Below are positions 24,015 through 37,089 of a stretch of DNA of 64,000 nt, piece by piece. The translations under genes and the position numbers were made by a program. A model generated the notes under the pieces. That model made no database searches. It was not told the origin of the DNA and worked only from the letters and a program-made list of their open reading frames with translations. The stretch is from positions 20,808,177 to 20,872,176 of the forward strand of contig CM070596.1 of assembly GCA_036346395.1 (NCBI GenBank), written 5' to 3'. The DNA comes from Hsuehochloa calcarea (Eukaryota > Streptophyta > Magnoliopsida > Poales > Poaceae). Positions within the stretch are counted from its first letter, which is position 1, and every line of letters begins with the position of its first letter.

Positions 24015-27000
24015 TCAAACCAACCCATAAGGATAAATTACCCCTAACTCGCTTCTTAAGGAGGAAAATCTGGTTTGATCTAAAGGCTTGGTAAGAATAT
24101 CTGCTAATTGAGTTTCGAACTCTACGAAGTGCATCACAATATCACCTTTTTCAACATGATCTTTAAGGAAGTGGCGAATGTCTATGTGCTTAGTCCTAGA
24201 ATGTTGCCTTTGGGTTTTTAGCAATATTAATAGCGAAGTGTTATCACGAAAAGAGGAACACTAGCAAAGTTTAACCCATAATCTTTCAAAGTGGACGACA
24301 TCCACAAAATCAAGCTCTGACAACTAGCGGCCTACAAACTCCGCTTGATGGATTGTGCAATGTAAGACTTCCTAGAAGACCAAGATACAAGAGAAGTGCC
24401 TAGGAAGTGACAGTGCACGAGGTACTCTTCCTATCTAACAAACGACCGCAAAATCGAATCAAAAACCTCTAATGGACAAAGTCGAGGAGCAGAATACCAA
24501 ATGACATATAAGAGGGTAGAGTGTAAATACCGAATATGCGCTTAACGGTTTGGCGATGGGAAGTTCTCGGAGACGCTGAAATCTTGCACAAAGGCATACC
24601 GTGAAGTGAATGTCGGTCTCGAGGCCGTCAAATCTGAAGGAGCCGATCATGTCTTTGCGGTACTCGCGTTGATCCACGACTTCTCCTCCTCATCTGGATC
24701 CAAAACGATCGAAGTTGCCATGGGAGTGGAAATTAGCTTGCAATCACCCATGTTGAAGCGTTTGAGTAGATCTTTAGTGTACTTAAATCGATGTATGAAA
24801 GTTCCTTCCTTGCATTGTTTGATTTGAAGTCCCAAAAGTAATTAAGCTCTCCCATCATACTCATCTCAAATTCCTGGACATAGTGTCGTAAAAGTTTGAA
24901 ACAAGAGCATTAGAGGAACCACCAAAGATAATATCATCCACATAAATTTGAGCAAGCGTGAAGTCATTGTCACGTCTAAGAATGAATAGAGTTTTATCCA
25001 CTTTACCCATTTCAAAATTATTTTTAAGCAAGAAGGTCTTAAGTCTATCATACCGTGCTCTAGGGGCTTGTTTAAGACCATACAATGCTTTAGATAGCTT
25101 GAAAACACGATTTGGATATTTAGGATCCTCAAAACCAGGGGGTTGCTTAACATACACTTCCTCATCTATGAAACCATTTAAAAGGCACTTTTAACATCCA
25201 TCTGATATAATTTAAAACCTTTTGATGTAGCAAATGCAAGCGAATCGAATGGCTTCTAGTCTAGCAACAGGAGCAAATGTCTCATCAAAATCTAACCCCT
25301 CAACTTGGTGAAACCACGAGCTACCAATCGGCCTTGTTTCTAACCACGAACCATCCTCACCTTGTTTATTCTTAAACACCCAACGGGTTCCTATAACATT
25401 ATGACCACTAGGGGTTCTACTAGGTTCCAAACTTTGTTTCTTTCAAAATTTTCTAACTCCTCATGCATGGCATTTACCCAGCTAGAATCAGATAAAGCAT
25501 GTGATATATCGCGGGGTTCAAAAGAAGCAACAAAAGCCGAATGAGAGTAGAGATTTGGATCATTATACCGAGCGAGTGACTCGCTCATGTAGATTACCTA
25601 TTATCATTCCGGAGGATCTTTGTCTCTGAATGCGAAGTGGGCGCCGGGTGAGATCTGCTTTCTTCGACCTCCGCAGTATGCGATGATGAAGATGCAGCAG
25701 GAGCCTCAACTGAAGGTGAAGTAGACGTAGCAGGTTCTTGTATTAGTATGGGCGCTTCAGTAGCAGCAGATGAAGGAATGATATTAGCTCCGTCCTCATC
25801 TTCCTCCACAAAAATGCTCTCTGTCACTGTAAATCATCTCAGAGCAATAGATCTAGCTCGGGCTAGTCTCATCAAAAGTGACATTACAAGTCTCTGAATA
25901 ATGTTAGTCTCGAGATTAAAAACCGAAAACCCTCGAATGAGTAGGATAACCCGAAATAACCCATCAAAAGTTCTTGATTCAAATTTATCTAAGTTGCTGT
26001 CTTAAGAATAAAACATTTTGATCCAAAAACTCGAAAATGCGAAGCAGAGGGTTTTCTACCAAAGCGAAGCTCATAAGGAGTCTTGCCTAAAGAAGGTCTC
26101 AAAAGACACGATTTGCAATATGGCAAGCGGTAGCAATAGCTTCGCCCAAAATCTCCTCGGTGTGTTATACTCGTCTAGCATCGTCCTAGCCATTTCGACC
26201 AAGGTCCTATTCTTCCTTTCCACTCGCCATTTTGTTGAGGGCGTGTGGAGAGGAGAACGATGCTCAATACCACGCCAAGGCACAAAAGAAGCAAAAGAAG
26301 CATTTTTGAACTCCGTGCCATTATCATCTGCGAATCGCTCTCAAAGCACCAGAAGCTCGAAGCCAAACGAAGAACAAGGTCATGAAAATAACCAAAAGCT
26401 TCATCTTTTGAAGTAAGAAAGAACACCCAAGTATATCTAGAAAGATCATCGACTATGACAAGAATATACCATTTTCCACCGATCGATCGGACTCTAGTAG
26501 GACCAACGGTATCCATATGAAGCAACCGCCAGGTCCGTCGACCATAACCATAGTCACAGAAGGGTGTGGCGGCAACTTGTTTGCCATGCCTACAGGCGCA
26601 CATACTGACATCCTTGATACTTTGAGTTTGGGCAAACCTCTCATGAGATCAAGGTTGCTAACTTCGTGTCGATGATCAAAACCAATGTGCCCCAAACGTC
26701 GGTGCCAAAGCCGAAATCGAAGAAGATGTAAGCAAACATTTAAGAGATCCAAGAGATTACGAAAAATCACCTCAAAAATTCTACCAACTCTAGAGATTCC
26801 AAACACAAGCTCACGGTAGAATCAAGCACACGACAAGCATTTTTCTTAAAAGCAGTCTCATAACCATCATCAAGAAGTCGAGAAAGCGAAAGGAGATTAT
26901 ACCTAAGCTTGTCTACAAGAGCGACATCCTTTAGAATGAATTTGTTGTTCACCCTAATTGATCCTGTTCCTTCAATTCGCCCTTGTGTATCATCTCCAAA

Positions 27001-29494
27001 GGTGATGAAGTCATCACTGTTGCCGCGTGAAAGAGGTGAACCATTTTGAGTTTCGGTCATGTGGCGTGAACACCGGTCGGCGAACCACGTGTTCTTCCCT
27101 TTCCACGGTAGTCCCGAAAATCAAGGAACAAAGAACGATGTGTCTCAATCATCGGGTTAGATAAACAAGATTTAGGAATCCATCTTCGAGACACACGTCC
27201 CGCAAGGAGTATACAAACCGAAGTACTATCCTTGATTTCATCTAACATTCGGTTATGAGCAATGTTTAAATTGACATGAGACTTAAATCGTCCATGGCGG
27301 TCGACCGGCGTTGTCTTGTGGCGGTCGACCAAGCGACCAAAACGGTCGATCCGGTGACCACCAAATGGTCGGACCGCCAAATCTGATAAACATTAGAATT
27401 AGGATATCTAGAAACATAATGATTTGCATGAGAGAAAATCCTAATCCGTGTTTATTCTTTTCGGTGTTACCATGTCTTATAGAAGCTCTAGGTTGCATGA
27501 ATGAAATTCTATCAAAATTTTCCTATCATTTTCAACCTCGCCAATGAATTCAATCAAATGCTCACCTTTCTTGCAATAAGTGCAATGGCACTTGGTACCA
27601 CTAGAAGAAGCACCATTTGAATTAATACAAGGTTGGGCAAAACCTGCAGATTTAAAAGATGTTTTTGCGAGGTTGGGTTTTGAATTCAATTAAACCTTTT
27701 CCAAGATTTGAATGACTTTTGGTTTGAATTGTCTTGAAAAGAATTGAATCCTAAACCTTGCTTCTTATAAGGAGTTTTAGACTTGTCAAGAATCATGTTT
27801 AATTGTTTCTTACCTTTAGAAAATTTCTCTAATGTATCATGAAGGTAAGAATTTTCTTTTCTCAAGTTAACACAAGCATCACAAGTATTATTCATGATTT
27901 CTCCTTATACAAAGCAATTTCAAGCTTAAGAGTGGAACATGAAGCACAAGTAGTATTTTCAATATCGTCCTTAAGCTTAGCATATTTGACTCTAGCAGCT
28001 TCTAAGATATCTTTGATTTCACGTTCTTTTTCTAAACATGAAGTGCAAGGGCTAGAATCAAATACATCAAAAGCAATCAATTTACTAGATTCTAAACATT
28101 TTTCACAAGGAGCACTTTCAATTTCATTTAGTTCGGATCTAGCATTCTCAAGTTGTTGTACGAAATATTATGAGCAGATTGTAACTTGGTAATTTCAATG
28201 CATAGCATGACAAGATAAACATTCATCGAGTTCAAGAGTCTTAGCATTTTAAGCTCTACTTTCAGTTTGCTAATTTTGACTCTAATTTCTTATTTTTGTC
28301 ATGACAAATTCTAGTGCTTCATCTTGACTAAGCAATTGCTCAACTATAGAATCATATTTAGCGTAAAGCTCATCATAAGAAAAAGATACCTCATTATCAT
28401 CAATGTCGTCAGTGTCGACCATGAAGCACATCCAGTGAAGTCTTTGGCCTTCCCTTTCTTTTTGGCTTGAGGGATCTCCTCCTCCTTGTCCTCCTCACTC
28501 CCGGTATCCACATCGCTCAAGGATTGATCCTCAAAGCGGCAAGGACCCGGTGAGCAACCTTCACAAGCTTATTAGCCTCATACCTTGATTTGTTGAAAGG
28601 AGGCTTCTTCCAAGTCGCTTTCCTTCCTTATGATTGCTCTTACCTTTCGACTTGGGGCAATTTGCGGATATGATTGAGCTCACCACATTCATAGCATGTC
28701 ACCGACCACCTCTCTTTTGTTTCTCACATTATTGTAGGCCGTGTGAATTTTTTAGCTAGAAGAGCTAACTCTGTTTGAGAATACTTTCAAGCTCCTCTTC
28801 ATGAATAGCGGATAAACAGCAAATGAAAATCCGTAAGAAGATTCAAAAGAGTCATCAAAAGCCTTTTGAGAGGATCGCTACCAAAGCTAAATTATCTTTC
28901 TTGGGATGATCAACTCTTTTAATTTCATGAGTCTTGAGTTTACTATAAAGCAATTCTAAAGTAAGACTTGAAAGATCAACATTTTCCTCTATAGCAGTAG
29001 CCTTCATCTCCCACTCCTTGGTGTTGATTGCGGCCAAGAGATGGGTGGCATTTTGATTGAGAATATTCAATATCAACGACTTTCATTTGATTAATTACTT
29101 TATTAAAGCGATGAAAATGTCATCGATGCTCTCTCCAGGACGCATCTCGAATTTATTGTATTCACGCTTGTAAACTGTTTGGCGCACCTTTTTGATTTGG
29201 GACGAACCCTCATGATATGTTTCGAGAGTGTTCCAAATTTCATACGCAATTGAAAGATTGCAAATTCTATCATATTCTTGTCTACCAAGTGCACCATATA
29301 AAAGATTCTTAGCCTTATTGTTGTTAGCCAAAAGAATTGCAGAAGCAGGTGTAGCAATTTCAGAATAACCAATGGGCTCTAACAACATCCCAAATAGCTT
29401 GTCCCTCGCTCTCAAGAAAGACGCGCATACGATTCTTCCAATAGGCATAGTCGTGCCCATCGAAGATATGCGGTTTAGTAGAAAACTTATCCAT
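24015..29494 (-). pseudogene. gag-pol of copia element L (frameshifted)
   Basis: On the minus strand the frame opens at 29494 with a gag N-terminus (DUF4219/UBN2 type) and a CYECGELNHI knuckle near 28667-28697. A Cys-rich coiled segment follows (27686-28080), then a protease region (26767-27087) in which the catalytic D-S-G is garbled to ADRCSRHM. Next come the GAG-preintegrase LWHRRLGH (near 26700), an integrase core (26040-26560), reverse transcriptase with TRWVFKNK (near 25390) and YVDDIIFGG (24918-24945), and RNase H ending LADILTKPLDQTRF before the stop at 24015. Many single-base frame breaks and short losses divide it into fragments. It should copy the element through virus-like particles but cannot as written. 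Because the LTRs are so alike, part of the damage may be sequence error. Confidence 0.9.
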
Positions 29495-29536
29495 CGCCAA
29501 AGTTCAGTGACCGGTTAAGATCAAGATTGAACTAAC

Positions 29537-29551
29537 CGGGCTCTGATACCA
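29537..29551 (-). other. Primer binding site of copia element L
   Basis: On the minus strand TGGTATCAGAGCCCGG follows the 5' LTR after two bases. It matches the 3' end of initiator Met tRNA. Confidence 0.85.
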
Positions 29552-29553
29552 CT

Positions 29554-31305
29554 TGTTGGACCGTAAAAGCGACTAGAGGGGGGGGGGGTGAATAGGAGCA
29601 CGCTCACTTTTTCACAAATTATGAACTCAATACAATTTCACTCCAAGAGCTATTAGAAAGCTATGAAGATCAATATACCAAGACAAATGGAAGACTAGTA
29701 TTGAATCCAATTAAATCCCTAAGCAAAATAACAAAATCAACTAAGATTGCAAAGACTCACAGCATGGGCGGTCAGACCTCTGTACCCAACCGGTCTGACC
29801 GGCGTTGTGCTGGCGGTCGGACCGCTCCAAAATCGGTCTGACCGGTGATGATCGGCGATCGACCGTGATCTGAACCGATCTGAAATAAAGAAAATCACCC
29901 GATGACGAAGTTGCAATTAGGTGAAACTTTTGATTCTCAACTCCAATCTTTATGAAACTTTGCACACACCTTCTATATGCTATTGAGGACCTATTCTAAT
30001 CGAATATTATGATAATTCTTGGAACGATCTTGAGCAATTTCCAATTGATTAACAGAAGGTCTAAAACCGAGCAAGAACGAAAACTTGATCCTAATGCTTG
30101 TTCGTGAGTGATTGATGATCAAAATGATGCTAGATAGATTCACACATATCACAGCAAGCTAATTCACGTGAAAGAATCAATCACAAACTCGCGGATCAAA
30201 GAAAGCCCTAAAAACACGAAATTGAAAGCAAGAACGAAAAGAGACTTATCTCAAGCAAACCTTGCATAGATTGATTTCGTGATTGTTGCTGGATTACATC
30301 CACACCATCATGGATCAGTGGACAATCAAAGATCACGAAATTCATCACAAACCATCAAGAGCCCTAGCCTCCACCTCAACTCCCCAAAAGACAATTAGGG
30401 TTTTGAAACATAAAAAGGCGAAAGAGAGAGAGGGGTGCAGCCACCACCTCCTCCTATTTATAGTGGAGGCCTAGACTCCTAGGGTTTGACTCAATTGGGC
30501 TCCCGTTAAGGCCCACTAACAAACGGGTCACACACGCACGCTCGCAAAGCCGTCTTTAACTTTTGACCTAAACCGCTTCACCATGCGTCATGGATTTGCC
30601 AATAGGTCACCATTGTCCATCTTGTGTCACGCTTGAGTCGTTGACCTCACCCGGCATCGTCGATCGTTCTGGATCTCAACTCTCCAAGTCTAGTCCCGAT
30701 CCTCCTCGCCGTTGACCGTCGTTGACCACTAAGCAACCTGCACAACCATAGACAAGCAAACACGAATTCGGGAACAAGTTCTTCACAACTTGACCCATGT
30801 TAGTCAAAACATGCATCATGCAAACCATATGCCACGATACCAATGACTTTGACCTAACAAATCAACATCGCCACGGTTGGCCGACGTTCAAGTCATTACG
30901 GCCCGACCGCTCAGTGAGCGGTCGGACCGCCTTTGGCGGTCGGACCGCCTGGGACTTAGCCGAATTTCAACCCCAAAATCCAAACCTTCGGAAACTTTAA
31001 ACCAATAGAACTTTTCTTGAGACTCCAAAATCATGAGACCAAGTGCATTGGGATCCCTCACTTGCCTACAACACCTATTTTGGCCCAAATTGTTTTGACC
31101 ACTTTGGTCACCGCCGGTCCGATCATTTCACATGGCGGGCGGACCGATTTGGGACCGATCGGACCGCCGTGCAAGGGCCGGTCGGACCGCCCCTGTCCAG
31201 TAAGCCTGTAACTTTGTCGAAAACACGTGAAACGACAAACCGTAAACGCCATTGCCAATTGTCACATCATCCTACGATCTGGAACATATCCCCATGAAAT
31301 CCACA
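29554..31305 (-). repeat. 5' LTR of copia element L
   Basis: This 1752 bp partner of 19301-21080 has its TATA box (plus strand TATTTATA) at 30455-30462. Differences from the other LTR concentrate at 29765-29880 and 30890-31200, the GC-rich palindrome patches. The rest is almost base-for-base the same. Confidence 0.9.
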
Positions 31306-31310
31306 AAAAT

Positions 31311-31962
31311 ATTCTATCTACTATATGTAATTGACCTATCTACATGACATCTGCCATTGATGGCTGATTTCTAGACAGAGACTTTCCCGAGGCCATAACT
31401 TTTCACTCATAACTCCAAAATTAATGATCTAGACTTTCCTGGAAAGCTACTGAAATTTCCCACAACTTTTCTAATTGGTCAAAATGCTGATTCTGAACAT
31501 AAATACCCTTAATTCCTCTTGCAAAGTTTTGCAGCATAGTTCGACGAGGCACTCGAGTTCGTCCCTCCTTTTTACCTTCTCTTTCTCTTCTCCTCCTTCC
31601 TTCCTCCCTCCTCTTTGTCAACTTCTTGCTGGACCAGTCCCTCCTTCTTGCTAGGTGGAAGCAACACCGCCACCTCCACTCGTGGCAGCATGGGCGCTGC
31701 AGGAGGTGCACGACCAGTGCGGTAGGGAAGGAGGCAATCTTGATAGCGAGGGCCGCAAGGGGCGGCCAGGAAGGTGTTGGCAGGGGTGGGTGGTGGCTAG
31801 GGTTAGGAGTTACCCCCTCCTCCACTTATGGCTGGCCGACCCCCCTTGGACCATGGACCGAAAGGCCCAACTCTATCCCCTTCTCAAAATTCTGAATTTA
31901 ATTTATTTTTCCAATTTTTTCATTTTTATTGCAATGTCTTAAAAAATAAATAGGATATTACA
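31311..31962 (-). repeat. Right part of gypsy LTR M
   Basis: This is the segment of LTR M beyond copia element L. It carries a G/C-rich leader-like zone (31550-31860) whose minus strand has open frames without recognisable domains. It ends at ATTACA next to a polypurine tract. Confidence 0.45.
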
Positions 31963-32100
31963 TTCTACCCCCCCTCAAAAAGAATTTGACACCGAATTAT
32001 ACTCACGACAAACGACTCGAAAGAACAACAAATATGAAAATAATAATGACTAATATGTAATCATCATGAACAACTCTGGGTATTGCTCGTACATGTGAGA

Positions 32101-32451
32101 TGTAACATGCCAATTTTTTAGTTTCAAATATATTTTGTGTATTTTAGCCCTCTCGAAATTTTTACCAATTTTTGTCGAATTGATAAAGCTTACATGGGAC
32201 TTTTTAAAGTCAAAATAATTTAATGTGAATAATTTGAACATAAATTAATTCCAATATTATTTTATTTGAGTTCTTTGTGCTTGTAAGTCTTTTCCATATT
32301 TTTCTGGGAATTTTTTGAGTTTATTTTCTATATTTAATTTGACATTAATTTTATCATAATTTCTAAAAAGAAAACTAATTAAAATCCCAGGAATATTGGT
32401 GGGCCACTTCCTTTACCATGGCCCAATTCTCTCTCTATCTCTCAGCGTAAC
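32101..32451 (+). repeat. Gypsy-type LTR 5' fragment (H')
   Basis: TGTAACATGCCAATTTTTTAG begins an LTR that closely parallels the one starting at 32452 (shared AAAGTCAAAATAATTTAATG). It stops at the second LTR start, so it is a truncated relative. Confidence 0.6.
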
Positions 32452-33290
32452 TGTAACATCCCAATTTTTGGTTTTTGAAAACTTTTTTTTAAGTAGTTTA
32501 GCCCATTGGAAAATTTCACCAAATTTTATTTGAATTGAATAAAGCTTAAATGAGACTTTATCAAAGTCAAAATAATTTAATGTGATTAATATGAACATTA
32601 ATTAATTCCTAAATTATTTTATTTGTGTTCTTTATGCTAGGAAATATTTTCTATATTTCTTGGAATTTTTCCGAGTTCATTTGTTATTTTAAATTTGTCA
32701 TTTGGATTTCCTGCATTTTCTAAAATAGAAAACATAATTAAAATACAAGAATTACAACGGGCTGAATTCTCTCATCGGCCCACTTCCTTTTCACTCTCAA
32801 GCCCAGCTCGGTGGCCCAAACCATCGCCTTAGCCCACTCCCCCCCCGCGCGTGTGCCCCCGGTCCCACCTGCTAGCAGCACTGTGCTGTGAGCGGCGCGG
32901 TTTCACCCGAGGCACAGTCGCTGACATTTGGATCCTGCCTGTGTATCGTTCATCATCTCCGTCTTGGACACGAGCTGGACTCCGCCGCTGTCCCGCACAC
33001 AGACACTCCCATTGCCCCGCTAAAAGTATTTAGGCCCTCATAGTTGGTTTTGGTAATTAATGGCAATATTATGCTAAAAGACTAACATGTGTGCTAAGTT
33101 GTGTTATAGGTTAAAGTCCGATGATTATTTGATGATAAGGTCATTGTCAAGACGAATATAATGAAAGATCAGCATGGATCAAGACAAAATGTATTATATA
33201 GCTTAAGAACCCTTTTGTAGTTTTTACCGATCTCGGTGTTTGGAGAAAAGATCGGATTTATAGGATAAATACCGTACTATAAAAAGGGAT

Positions 33291-36200
33291 TGTCAGGACC
33301 CAAATGTGTAAATATGGACCCTCTGTGTATACTGTACTAGTCCAGGATCACACTAGTGCACACAGTGACAACATCGATGAAATATCATTTTCATATGCAA
33401 AGTTGACTAATAAATAGACAGATAACAATAATTATCAGAGTAAAGACATTAAGGTCAAAGCTTACAATTAATGCATCAGAAGGCGAATGGCTCAATAAAG
33501 CTGCAGCAGAATGAAACAGAATAACTTCAGTGAAGCCCATCCGTATGCCCGCAGGCAATCGAATGGGGTAGCGCGACCTAGTTCTCCACGATCCTTGAAG
33601 TAGACCATGTTGACTAACGATTCCTGCACTTCTGTTAATTGATTATAGTAAGAATGAGTACACAACTGTACTCACAAGTCATACCACAAAATACAATTTA
33701 TAGATGATGGTTTATTCCAAAGGAATGACTTATGTGGTTCTTTTGCAGAAATGTAACATTTGCAATTAAATACAAATAATAGATTGAAAATAATATTTAA
33801 AACAAATAAATAATAATAATTTGATATTTGTTTTCACAAAGGACACGGTCTAAACAAGTTATTCACACAGTTGCACAAGTTATCTCACACAGCTGACCCT
33901 TCCCAATTATTTTATGAAAATATACCCCTTGTGTGAAATCCCCGAGCATGTCCATGACCGCAGATGGGGCTATTCGAATAGATTGATTTAACACTATACA
34001 GAGATTGTACACTTTACCCACAAGATGCAATCAACTGTATTAGGGCTGATCACAACAAAACCTTTCAGTAACTTCATCTTGAGCATTGACACTCCCGATG
34101 TGCTTTACCGCCGTCTAATTTGTACACACAGCCATTGGAATGACACACACCGTTGGATCTAAAAACGACGAACTGCTCATAGATGTGACCCAAACACAGC
34201 GCAGTACACACCTTCCACCCTGTCACACAGCCTAACCTATCTGCCTGAGTAGTCAATGTCAAGACTCCATAACTTACTAAGTTAGGCTCATCCTATACCA
34301 AGCATGTGGTTGTACAGTAAGGCTCAGTTCAATGGCGCACAAAGTTAAGTCCTTAATTGACCAAGGCAAGACTTCCAATTTCTAACTAAATGTCACACAA
34401 ACCAATATTTCCATTCACACAATATCCACCACTTGCATTAGTCTAAATCTTTTCCCACCCTGTTGGTTAAGTGCAACACATGCCATCAATGAGTAATAGC
34501 ACACAACACACATAGTGTTATCACATAGTTCCATAATACTTAATCAAGTTTATATTTGCAACTCACATGAGATGATGACTTGTAGCATGGCAAAGCAGTC
34601 AACTCGTATCTAACCAACCCACGTTGGTGCTACGATAATACCAACTAGTAATGAATCAACCTAAGGTGACAAAAGATCATGGCATAACAATAGACAAGGT
34701 GGATATAACAATTTGGATTAATAACTAAACCCAAAAGCATTTAATAAATACTTAAAATATAATGCAGTAAATTGAAACAAAGTATTTTGAACACTGGGTT
34801 TAATATGATCAAAGGTATAATTGGCCTTGCTATAGCCATGATGGATTTATTTATCTTTGATCTTCCACTTCTTTGAATTTCAGCTCATTCGGATGATTCT
34901 AGGACTTCGACGTGTAACGAGAAAGAAAGTGCAAAAAAAAAAAATCCAAAAATATAATTCAAATAAAATCCAAATTGAAATTGAATGGTACTAGAATATA
35001 GATATTTAATTTAGATGAATTTAGAAACTTGAATGAGTTCAACCAGAGTTCAGACGAAGAAGATATGGCCTTCGGAAGTTTAAGATTCACATGAAATGAT
35101 GAAAATAAAAAAGGAGAGAGAACTGACAAGTGGGGTCTACGGAATATTCTCAGAATATTCTATTCCAAAAATATTAGAAATCAGATGAGTGTATGACATG
35201 TGGGACCTACTGATATTTATGGATTTCTAGAATTAAAAATAATCCAGAAAAAGATAGAGAGAGCGACATGTGGGACCAATAAGATAAAGAATTTTTCAAG
35301 AATTAAATTAATTCTCAAAAATAGGATTAGGGGTCGACATGTGGGCCACTTGTCTATGGACCAGGAGGGTTGACCAAGAGTTGACTGAATGCGGGACCCA
35401 CATGTAGGAGAGCTAGATAATAGGGTTTTAATTGAGTGGATAACACGTGGAGTCTACATGGAAGAGAAAGGTAGGGTACTAGAGAATAAGGTTCTGGACA
35501 TAGGAGAAGAATCAACGCAGAAGAGTCAACAGAGAAATAGCGTAAGGATGACATCTGAGACCCAAACATCAGGGAAAAGAAAGATGAAACGAACCAGATA
35601 ATAAATAACAGAGAAGGAAGACAGGGAACAGGAAGCTGCTGTCGTCGGTCCTTGGCGCAAGGTGGAAGGGGATTTGGTGCTGCAAGGATTAGACAATAGA
35701 AAATAGAGAGCAAGAGATCGATGAAGCCAATTGAGAACACAAACAGACTAACCTCCAGAGAAGAAATCAACATCTATGTTAGACATGAATAGGAACGAAG
35801 GCCAACAGAGTGCATGCGGCTGACTCATTGTGCAAGGAGGTGATGGCATCCAGAGGTGAACTAGCGATGGTGAAAGGGTAAAACGGAACAGCGACGACGA
35901 ACCAGAGATGATGACACGGTCCAGATGTCGAGAATCAGCACCGTGCACTTGCAGCGAGGCGAAGAACGGCAGTATGCGATGACCTCGTGGGCACGTACCA
36001 CTTCGGGTGATGCTCTGCGAAAAGGGAGGTGAGCACAGAGTAGAACGCGGCGACACGAACCCAACGGTGGTGGAGTCGAAGGCAGAGGATCAACAGTTGA
36101 GGAGTATTTGACCGGAGAAGGAAGATAGGCCTAGAGGAGAGAGAACGCTCGATTATCAGTGTATGGTGGATGAAACTTGAATCTAAAAGATGGAAAATAT

Positions 36201-36981
36201 AGGTCTCGACGGGAGCTACAAGATGACGCGGTTGGATTTTGGAAAAACTCATCAAGGAGACGAGGACACGAAGAACATGTTTTGGCTTTATGGCTTGACA
36301 TGGCCGACGGTGCTCCGACAATCTTCCGGTGAAGGGGACAGAATGTAGACGTAGAACACGACGACGCGAACCCAACACCACAGACGGTTCGGCCACGGGA
36401 CGTCGGATGATGGCACAATTCGCCGGAGAAGACCTTTAGTTAGAGTTCGGTTTTCTACCGATTGCGACAAAAATAGATTGATTTGGAGGAAACCGAATCA
36501 GGGGATTGGGAGAGGAGATCAAGAGCTTTGATATGATGCGAACGGTTTGCTTTTATATGCACCAAGGGGGAGATATGATTTCTGAAAGTTTTGGTTGAAA
36601 ACGTATACGCGCTGGACTACCTGTTCGATGTTGTTCATCTTGGGATGAAGATGAACAGTACCTGTACAATAATGTAGCAATCAAGAGGAGAGAGAAAAGG
36701 GAAGTTTTTCATAATTAAATAACAGGCTAAAAATCAAGGAGATCAAATAACTAGCAAATAAATCTAGAAAAATCTTAAAAAATATCAAAAAATTCCTTGG
36801 AACACAAGGAAACCAAATAACACAGGTTTTGATTTAATTAATGTTTATCTTAGTTAAATTAAATATTTTTAATTTAGAAAATCTCAACTAAGCTCTATTA
36901 ATTCAAATAAAATTAGTGAATTTTTCTAGGGATCTAAACTACTCAAAGAATTTTTGAAAAGCCAAATTTTGGGATGTTACA
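33291..36981 (-). mobile_element. Gypsy-type solo LTR F, 3.7 kb
   Basis: On the minus strand it runs TGTAACATCCCAAAATTTGG to TTTGGGTCCTGACA, with a perfect 5 bp target duplication GGGAT (33286-33290 and 36982-36986). No primer binding site or polypurine tract adjoins, so it is a solo LTR left by recombination. Minus-strand TATA (GCATATAAAAGC, complement near 36549-36560) precedes a leader. It carries the shared block (33946-34023) and hairpin (33655-33674). The minus-strand frames at 35354-36418 are leader sequence, not genes. Confidence 0.85.
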
Positions 36982-37089
36982 GGGATCATGGCTAGCAACT
37001 TGAGAAACTATTTTTGTGCCATTATTATCAACTAGGGTTCATGTATTGTCTTAATTTGAGCTTCTGAAAAAATATTTTGAAAATTGCTA

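Larger units (their letters stand above)
19301..31305 (-). mobile_element. Ty1/copia retrotransposon (element L), 12 kb, both LTRs
   Basis: This element is complete in outline: TG..CA LTRs, a 5 bp target duplication AAAAT (19296-19300 and 31306-31310), primer binding site, gag-pol and polypurine tract, all on the minus strand. Domain order is gag, protease, integrase, reverse transcriptase, RNase H, which defines Ty1/copia. Length, 1.75 kb LTRs and a 2.9 kb gap between pol and the 3' LTR fit the SIRE/Maximus group, by inference. The gap holds a piece of another element. Confidence 0.9.
18951..31962 (-). mobile_element. Minus-strand gypsy-type LTR (element M), split by copia element L
   Basis: On the minus strand the LTR starts TGTAATATCC at 31962, preceded by a polypurine tract (GAGGGGGGTAGAA, complement of 31963-31976). 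It therefore looks like a 3' LTR reading left. Copia element L (19301-31305 with AAAAT duplications) interrupts it. The far end is placed at TGTCGCACC (18951), giving about 1.0 kb net, but that end has no supporting duplication. About 120 bases of its internal region remain to the right before another LTR at 32101. Confidence 0.45.

Noticed and set aside
35354..36418. Open frames of 95-153 codons on the minus strand
   Set aside because: They are downstream of the minus-strand TATA box in solo LTR F and overlap in several frames. This is leader sequence of an LTR, not a gene.
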